From: JABDII01 sp963815325
GTDB taxonomy: Bacteria > Gemmatimonadota > Gemmatimonadetes > Gemmatimonadales > GWC2-71-9
Reading direction: 5' to 3'
Length of the DNA: 64,000 bases
Assembly: GCA_963815325.1 (NCBI GenBank)
Contig: CAWFGG010000010.1
Location: 62,001 to 126,000, forward strand
This document shows positions 59,048-64,000 of the stretch, in pieces; positions within the stretch are counted from its first letter, which is position 1, and every line of letters starts with the position of its first letter. Made by a program: the position numbers and the translations under genes. The notes beneath the pieces were generated by a model. It worked only from the letters and a program-made list of their open reading frames with translations. It did no database searches and was not told where the DNA came from.

Positions 59048-60835
59048 ATGACGAAACCCCTGCTCGTGATCGGCGGAGCCTCGCTCGATATCCTCCACTT
59101 TCGAGGACGAACCGCGCGCTCCGCCGGTGGGGCGGGGCTCTATACCTCACTCGCGGCTCACCGGGCGGGAGTGCGGGTCACCATGGTCGGTCCCCGGCCC
59201 GATCCGATGCCGCGAGAGCTCGCACCCGCGGCCGAACGGATTCGGTGGATCGGGCCCCAGGTGACGCCGGAAGAGTTGCCCACGTTCGAAATCGCGCACC
59301 ACGGGGCCGGACACTCCAAGATCGAGAACATCTATTGGCGATCGGAGGCGGCGCTCTCGCCGTCGGATCTACCCCGCCTCGAGCCTGGCCCCCATCTGGT
59401 CTATTGCATCGGGTTGACCGACCCCCACAGCCAACTCGCCTTCGTTACCCACCTGCGGTCCGTTGGTCGGACGGTGGCGTGCGGGACCTATGGTTGCGCC
59501 GTGACCGATCATGCGCCTGTCGTTCGCGAAATCATGGAACTGGCGGACTTCTTCTTCTGCAATGAATCGGAAGCCGCCGGTCTCTTTGGATCCGTCAAGC
59601 GGGCCCGCACCCAGACCGGCAAAGTCCTGTTCATCACGCGTGGGCCGAAGGGCGCCAGGGTCGTTCTTGGCGACTACGCGACCGACATACCGGCGATCCC
59701 GGTGCGCGAGTTGGATCCGACCGGCGCCGGCGACACGTTCTGCGGGACGGTGCTCGCCTTCCTGGCGCAGGGTGCTCATCCGGTCATCGCGGCGGAGTAC
59801 GGGGTCGCCGCCGCGGCGGAGATGATCACCGGCGTCGGGCCCGAGACGCTGTTTCGCGACGTGCCGCCGCCGCTTCCCCCGGACGATCCGCGAGTTCGCG
59901 TGGATGATGGGCAGGTCGAGCGGATCGGCCACCTGATCGGTTCGCTCCCGGAGGTCGAACCGTTCGACTTCACAGGCGAGATGTTCCCGCCGCCCGACCA
60001 TCCGGCTGCGCTGGATTTCTTCTTTGCCGCAACAGTCCAACAATTTGGATTCTGGGACGAGCAGGCCGGGCGTTACACCGCTCCGATGGTTGCGCCCTTG
60101 GATGGGATCGACCGCAAGGGAAGTGACTATCTCTGGGCAGCGTATCGCCGCTGGATGGATGACCAACCGGAGGGCCTGACCCCCGCCGCGCAGGCGGCGC
60201 TCGATCGGGCCGCGCTCGCCGCCCGTACTCGGTCGGACTCGGGGTCGAGCCCGCTTCCCGTTCCTGACCTTCGAGTAGAGGTTGCCCGCTCCTTCGGGCG
60301 CGACATGACGGCGCTTGGGTGGACCCCGGCCTCGCTCCTTCAGCAAGCGAACGCGAGCCCCGCGCCGCTCGAGACCTTCCTGTCCTCACTCGATCGTGTG
60401 AGTGGATACAAGGAGGATCCACTCCGGAAGAAGTCCGCGCTGCTCGCGGTCATTCTCGAGCAACGGCCGGAGCGCTTTTTGAGACGGCCCCCTGGCGGGC
60501 CCATGCCGCCAATCGTGGATTACCACGTGATGCGGAGCTCTCTTCGTATGGGACTGGTCCGGATCGACGATGAGGATCTACTACGGAAGCTCGAGGCCAG
60601 GGAAACGATATCGGCCCCGGACGAGCGGGCCGTTCGTTACGCCGTGTACCGCGGAATGGCCTTGCTGCAGGCAGTAAGTGGCCGGTCGATGGGGGCAGTC
60701 GACTACTTCTTCTTTCAGAACCGGCGGCGCTGCCCGGAAATGACGGCTCCGGATTGCGGCCGCTGTCCGGTCGATCCAGCCTGTGCCCACGCCATCGGTC
60801 TGTTTCAGCCGGTATATCGCACCACATTCTACTAG
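59048..60835 (+). CDS. PfkB-family kinase fused to a C-terminal Fe-S (HhH-GPD/queuosine-salvage-like) domain
   Basis: The 595-residue protein has two parts. Residues 1-270 are a ribokinase/PfkB-type kinase: LVIGGASLDILHFRG, the glycine pair SAGGAGLYTSLAAHRAG and the catalytic DPTGAGDTFCGTVLAF (223-238). From about 290 a second domain follows: AALDFFFAATVQQFGFW, IDRKGSDYLWAAYRRWMDD, DPLRKKSALLAVILEQRPER and IVDYHVMRSSLRMGLV. It ends with four cysteines spaced C-x7-C-x2-C-x5-C (562-580; CPEMTAPDCGRCPVDPAC), like the Fe-S loop of HhH-GPD glycosylases, and YRTTFY. A kinase that phosphorylates a nucleoside and a glycosylase that then releases the base would fit together; this is inference. Start alternatives: 59009, 58928. 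Confidence 0.85.
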   Translation: MTKPLLVIGGASLDILHFRGRTARSAGGAGLYTSLAAHRAGVRVTMVGPRPDPMPRELAPAAERIRWIGPQVTPEELPTFEIAHHGAGHSKIENIYWRSEAALSPSDLPRLEPGPHLVYCIGLTDPHSQLAFVTHLRSVGRTVACGTYGCAVTDHAPVVREIMELADFFFCNESEAAGLFGSVKRARTQTGKVLFITRGPKGARVVLGDYATDIPAIPVRELDPTGAGDTFCGTVLAFLAQGAHPVIAAEYGVAAAAEMITGVGPETLFRDVPPPLPPDDPRVRVDDGQVERIGHLIGSLPEVEPFDFTGEMFPPPDHPAALDFFFAATVQQFGFWDEQAGRYTAPMVAPLDGIDRKGSDYLWAAYRRWMDDQPEGLTPAAQAALDRAALAARTRSDSGSSPLPVPDLRVEVARSFGRDMTALGWTPASLLQQANASPAPLETFLSSLDRVSGYKEDPLRKKSALLAVILEQRPERFLRRPPGGPMPPIVDYHVMRSSLRMGLVRIDDEDLLRKLEARETISAPDERAVRYAVYRGMALLQAVSGRSMGAVDYFFFQNRRRCPEMTAPDCGRCPVDPACAHAIGLFQPVYRTTFY

Positions 60836-60896
60836 CCTTCCTTTCAGGAAGGCTCGGCGGCCAATGGGCACGGATCTTGATTAGCTTTCCACCATC

Positions 60897-61705
60897 ATGC
60901 CGTTCACCCTTGCACACCCCGCTGCCGCCATCCCGCTCCGCCGCCTGCTCGGCGGGTCCGGGGTCCTCTCGGCCCTGATCATCGGAAGCCTGACTCCCGA
61001 TTTTGCCTACTTCGTGCCGTGGACCGTGAGCGTGATGGAAGCCCGCGGTGGAACGCACAGTCTTCTGGGGCTGCTCTGGTTCTGCCTGCCGGTTGGGCTC
61101 GTCACCTACGTGGCCTTTCACGTCCTCGCGAAAGAGCCCGCCGTCGCCCTGTTGCCCGAACGGATCGCTCAGCGTCTCTGGCCGTTGGTGGACCGTGAGC
61201 CGGGCCTGCCGCGTGCCTCCGTCTGGGCCGTCGCCCTGTCGCTCATGGTCGGCGCCCTGACCCACCCGCTGTGGGATGCCTTTACCCACTTCGGCGGTCC
61301 GGCCATGGAGATCTTTCCCTTCTTCAACACGGCGGTCGGCCAGGTCTTCGGGCAGACGGTCCGGGTGTACAACGTGTTGCAGCATGCCAGCACAATCGGC
61401 GGGCTAGGCCTGTTGGCCTGGTGGACGATGCGCTGGATTCGGGCCGCGCCGGCTCCCGGAACTGACCCGACCCCGGCTCGCTCCGCGCATCCGGACCGTC
61501 CTGCTGCTCACGCTCATGATGGCTGACGGCCGCCGGAGCAGTTCTTGGTGGGTGGCGAGCGGCTCGCGTGGGGCAAGGGTGGTGGGCGGTCGAGACCTTC
61601 GTGTGGCATGGCGCCGTGTGGGGGATGGGCGCATTCGGCCTGTCGTTGGTGCTGCTCGGCATCGTCTGGCGAGGGACGGGGTGGCGCGCACTCGCGGAAA
61701 CGTGA
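60897..61705 (+). CDS. DUF4184 membrane protein, two frameshifts near the end
   Basis: The N-terminus MPFTLAHPAAAIPLRRLLG is the signature of DUF4184, a family of integral membrane proteins of about 240-270 residues. LIIGSLTPDFAYFVP and GALTHPLWDAFTHFGG carry the conserved Asp and His residues that resemble metal-dependent membrane hydrolases. The frame shifts near 61475 and 61522; corrected, it continues RIRTVLLLTLMMA and AVLGGWRAARVGQGWWAVET and ends RALAET at 61703-61705. Function unknown. Confidence 0.85.
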
Positions 61706-61769
61706 AACATTCCCCTACTATTCCAATGGGTCATATGCCACCCTGTGCCGCACCAATTGGAGGAGATCC

Positions 61770-61940
61770 GTGCAACTCAGCTTGACACCCGAAGAGGCCT
61801 CGATGCTCCACGACGTCCTGGCGAACTACGTGTCGGAGCTCCGGATGGAAATCTCCAACACCGACTCCATGGACTTCCGAGAACGGCTCAAAGCCAAAGA
61901 GGTGTTCCTCAAGCGTCTGCTCAACGACCTCGGTGCCTGA
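61770..61940 (+). CDS. Small 56-residue helical protein
   Basis: GTG 61770 follows GGAGGAG at five bases. The protein is one helical hairpin: LSLTPEEASMLHDVLANYVS and LRMEISNTDSMDFRERLKAK, ending FLKRLLNDL. Similar short proteins with the E-I-x-x-T-D-x-x-x-F-R motif occur widely in bacteria without an assigned role. It is soluble and probably dimeric. Confidence 0.75.
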   Translation: MQLSLTPEEASMLHDVLANYVSELRMEISNTDSMDFRERLKAKEVFLKRLLNDLGA

Positions 61941-61972
61941 GTCACTGGAACTCGATCCCGAGGCGTCGTCCT

Positions 61973-62386
61973 GTGGTCATCGCGACGGCTGAGCCGGCAG
62001 CGGGCCGCACGGTTGTTCTCCAACTCACGGAATGGGGCAGCGGGCCGGTCGGTCCGGCCGAGGCCCGTGTCGGTCACGTCAGCCTCGGCCGTCGGCTGAT
62101 GCGAGGGGCCATCCCCGTGGCCATCGCTCTGGTGCTCGCGCTCCTGATTCTGCCGATACCGCTGATGCACTTGGCGGGCATCCCGCTTCTTGCCTTGGGC
62201 GTATACTTCGGTGTTCGGAATGCCAGGGCGCGTGAAGTGTTTCTCGGCGCCTCCGGCACCTGTCCGAGTTGCCACAGCCAGACGAAACTCTTCGTGGGCT
62301 TCGGGAAGCCGCCATTCAAGCTGCCGGTCAAGACGTCGTGCGGCTCCTGCGGGAGGAACCTGATGTTGAAGCAGGGTAGTGAGTAG
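61973..62386 (+). CDS. Membrane protein with C-terminal zinc ribbon
   Basis: The 137-residue protein (GTG 61973) has a cytoplasmic N-terminal segment, two membrane helices (IPVAIALVLALLILPIPL and AGIPLLALGVYFGV) and a zinc ribbon at the C-terminus: CPSCHSQ and TSCGSCGRN. Family unknown; zinc-ribbon membrane proteins of this shape may sense or recruit partners at the membrane. The last residues QGSE and the stop merge into TAGGTAG-type repeats. Confidence 0.7.
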   Translation: MVIATAEPAAGRTVVLQLTEWGSGPVGPAEARVGHVSLGRRLMRGAIPVAIALVLALLILPIPLMHLAGIPLLALGVYFGVRNARAREVFLGASGTCPSCHSQTKLFVGFGKPPFKLPVKTSCGSCGRNLMLKQGSE

Positions 62387-62460
62387 AAGTAGGTAGTAGG
62401 TGGTGGGGTGTAGGTGTTGCAGGCGTGTCGCTCCGAATGTTCTGAGGGGCAGGGGGTCTG

Positions 62461-63101
62461 GTGGGCAGATTGACCGCTCTTCTGTACGATCGCATGTGCC
62501 GGCGGTTGGAAGAGGTGACGCTCAGCGAGTGGCGGCGCGACCTGCTTGCTCCGCTGTCCGGAGAAGTGCTGGAGATCGGCGCGGGGACCGGGCTCAACAT
62601 TCCCTGGTACCCGACCACGGTGACGCACCTCATTCTCACGGAGCCCGATCCTCACATGGGTGTCAGGCTCCGTTCCAAGATTCCCCTCGCGCGAGCGGAC
62701 CGGATTACCACGCTCGACGCGGCGGTCGATGCCCTTCCCAATTGCCAGCGGCTCCATCGATGCCGTGGTTGGCACCCTGGTGCTGTGTTCCGTTCCGGAC
62801 CAGCACTCGGCGCTCGCCGAGATTCACCGGGTACTCCGGCCCGGCGGGCGATTCGTCTTTCTCGAGCATGTGGCGGACGAGGATGATCCTCGTCGCCTCA
62901 AGTGGCAGCAGCGAGTCGAGCCGATCTGGAAACGACTCGCAGGGAACTGCCATTTGACACGGCAGGACAGCCCAGGCCATCGTGGAGACGGGGTTCTCCG
63001 TGGAACAGATGATTCGAGCCGAATTCCGTCCCGCGCCCGCCCTGGTGCGGGCCAGCGTCCGCGGAGTCGCCCGGAAGGCAGGCACACCGTTCGGCGGTTG
63101 A
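62461..63101 (+). CDS. SAM-dependent methyltransferase, two frameshifts
   Basis: GTG 62461 opens a class I methyltransferase of the UbiE/METTL7-like group: VLEIGAGTGLNIPWYP (motif I), LTEPDPHM, then in a second frame GSIDAVVGTLVLCSVPDQHS and LRPGGRFVFLEHVADED, and GNCHLTRQ. After another shift the end reads AIVETGFSVEQMIRAEF and stops at 63099-63101. Shifts fall near 62750 and 62965. Corrected length is about 213 residues. Such enzymes methylate small lipids or thiols; the substrate is not known. Confidence 0.82.
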
Positions 63102-63139
63102 CGAGGCGCTCCGACTCGCGCCCACGGCTCCAAGGGCCG

Positions 63140-63145
63140 TATAAT
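63140..63145 (+). promoter_or_regulatory. TATAAT box six bases before the kinase ATG
   Basis: A perfect -10 hexamer TATAAT is followed by TAGCCG and the ATG at 63152, so the transcript would start at the initiation codon (leaderless). No clear -35 box is found 16-19 bases upstream. Confidence 0.6.
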
Positions 63146-63151
63146 TAGCCG

Positions 63152-64000
63152 ATGCCCGACAACCCGGCCGACAACGATCTCCTCGCACGCCTCCGCACGG
63201 CGCTGGCCGACCGGTACGAGGTGCTCGACCAGATCGGGCAAGGTGGCATGGCCACCGTGTATCTGGCGCGCGACGTCAAGCACGCGCGGAACGTCGCTCT
63301 CAAGGTCCTTCGGCCCGAACTCAGCGCCTCCCTCGGCGCGGAGCGCTTTCTGCGTGAGATCCGGGTCGCGGCGAACCTCCAACATCCCAACATCCTGGCC
63401 CTGTACGACTCGGGCGATGCGGACGGCTCCCTCTACTACGTCATGCCGTTTGTGGAGGGCGAATCACTGCGGGACCGGCTCGAACGTGAGACCCAACTCA
63501 CCATTCCCGACGCGCTCAGGATCATCCGGGAGGTGTCGGAGGCGTTGAGCTATGCCCATTCCCAGGGTGTGATCCACCGGGACATCAAGCCCGAGAACAT
63601 CATGCTCATGGGCGATCATGCGCTGGTGGCCGACTTCGGCATCGCGCGCGCGGTCGAGGAGGCCGGCGAGGACAAGCTGACCCAATCGGGCATGGCCATC
63701 GGGACGCCCCTCTACATGAGTCCGGAGCAGGCCACCGGGGTCGAGCGGCTCGACGGCAGGAGCGACATCTACAGTCTGGGGTGCATGCTGTACGAGTTGC
63801 TGACCGGCGAGCCGCCCTACCAGGGGGCAACGCCGATTGCGCTCCTGGCCAAACACTCCATGGAGGCCATCCCGAGCAGCAAGATCCTCCGGAATACCAT
63901 TCCGGATGAGGTCGACGCCGCAATCGGGAAGGCCATGGCCAAGGTCCCGGCCGACCGGTTCCAAACCGCGCTCCAACTCGCCGAGGCGTTGGGATCGGTC
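63152..64000 (+). CDS. Ser/Thr protein kinase (PknB type), 3' end outside window
   Basis: The first 283 residues are visible and cover almost the whole kinase domain: IGQGGMATVYLARDV, VALKVLRPEL, VIHRDIKPENIMLM, VADFGIARAVEE, GTPLYMSPEQATG and the lower lobe GRSDIYSLGCMLYELLTGEPP. All catalytic residues are present. Related kinases in this phylum continue with a membrane helix and a sensor or TPR domain, which would lie beyond the right edge. It starts 51 bp after the methyltransferase stop with its own -10 box. Confidence 0.95.
   Translation, partial: MPDNPADNDLLARLRTALADRYEVLDQIGQGGMATVYLARDVKHARNVALKVLRPELSASLGAERFLREIRVAANLQHPNILALYDSGDADGSLYYVMPFVEGESLRDRLERETQLTIPDALRIIREVSEALSYAHSQGVIHRDIKPENIMLMGDHALVADFGIARAVEEAGEDKLTQSGMAIGTPLYMSPEQATGVERLDGRSDIYSLGCMLYELLTGEPPYQGATPIALLAKHSMEAIPSSKILRNTIPDEVDAAIGKAMAKVPADRFQTALQLAEALGSV

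Overview
The window looks like chromosomal DNA from a high-GC Gram-negative bacterium, most probably a member of the Gemmatimonadota (an uncultured or metagenome-assembled lineage is likely). The clues are tandem GWxTD-type exported proteins, four PknB-type Ser/Thr kinases of different architecture in 64 kb, a class II (B12-dependent) ribonucleotide reductase, a TonB receptor, several lipoproteins, and many GTG starts with overlapping stop/start codons. This placement is inference from gene content; no rRNA or marker comparison could be run.

Layout. 0-9.8 kb: CoA-binding protein (cut by the edge), CPXCG zinc protein, penicillin-acylase-type hydrolase, lipoproteins, TonB receptor, CcdA, an ABC exporter and a glycine-zipper lipoprotein. 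10-17 kb: a secreted gamma-glutamyltransferase, divergent from a tight murQ-anmK-nagZ-Na+/solute symporter operon for muropeptide recycling. 17-22 kb: an FHA/trypsin-like protease and a PP2C phosphatase with abutting stop/start codons, then a lipoprotein amidase of the AmiC type. 22-29 kb: two full GWxTD-type proteins, the remnant of a third just upstream, and a zinc-ribbon Ser/Thr kinase. 29-35 kb: gamma-carbonic anhydrase, nrdJ, a small cysteine-repeat ORF, a B12/radical SAM enzyme and a degenerate JAMM-like protein. 35-44 kb: a possible structured leader RNA, an APC permease fused to stress-protein domains, an MscS-related membrane protein and two kinases. 44-53 kb: HisN-like phosphatase, serine hydrolase, a REP element with its own transposase, and a run of small genes mostly broken by single-base shifts. 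53-64 kb: small membrane proteins, two methyltransferases, tRNA-Arg, a cysteine-desulfurase-like enzyme, a PfkB kinase fused to an Fe-S domain, DUF4184, and a kinase that runs off the right edge.

Two features run through the window. First, intergenic tracts of 7-bp tandem repeats (TAGGAAG, GAGTAAG, TAGCCAA/TAGCCGA, CAGCTAA) lie mostly at gene 3' ends and often supply the stop codon. Because 7 is not a multiple of 3 and each unit holds TAG or TAA, three units stop all three frames. Second, the first 29 kb holds no visible frameshift, whereas about twenty single-base shifts break conserved genes between 30 and 63 kb. That looks more like residual long-read indels than gene decay.

The candidates I rate highest for new biology are the PfkB/Fe-S fusion (possible nucleoside phosphorylation followed by base release), the heptamer and REP system, the foldable leader before the APC permease, and the small cysteine-repeat ORF beside a B12/radical SAM enzyme.
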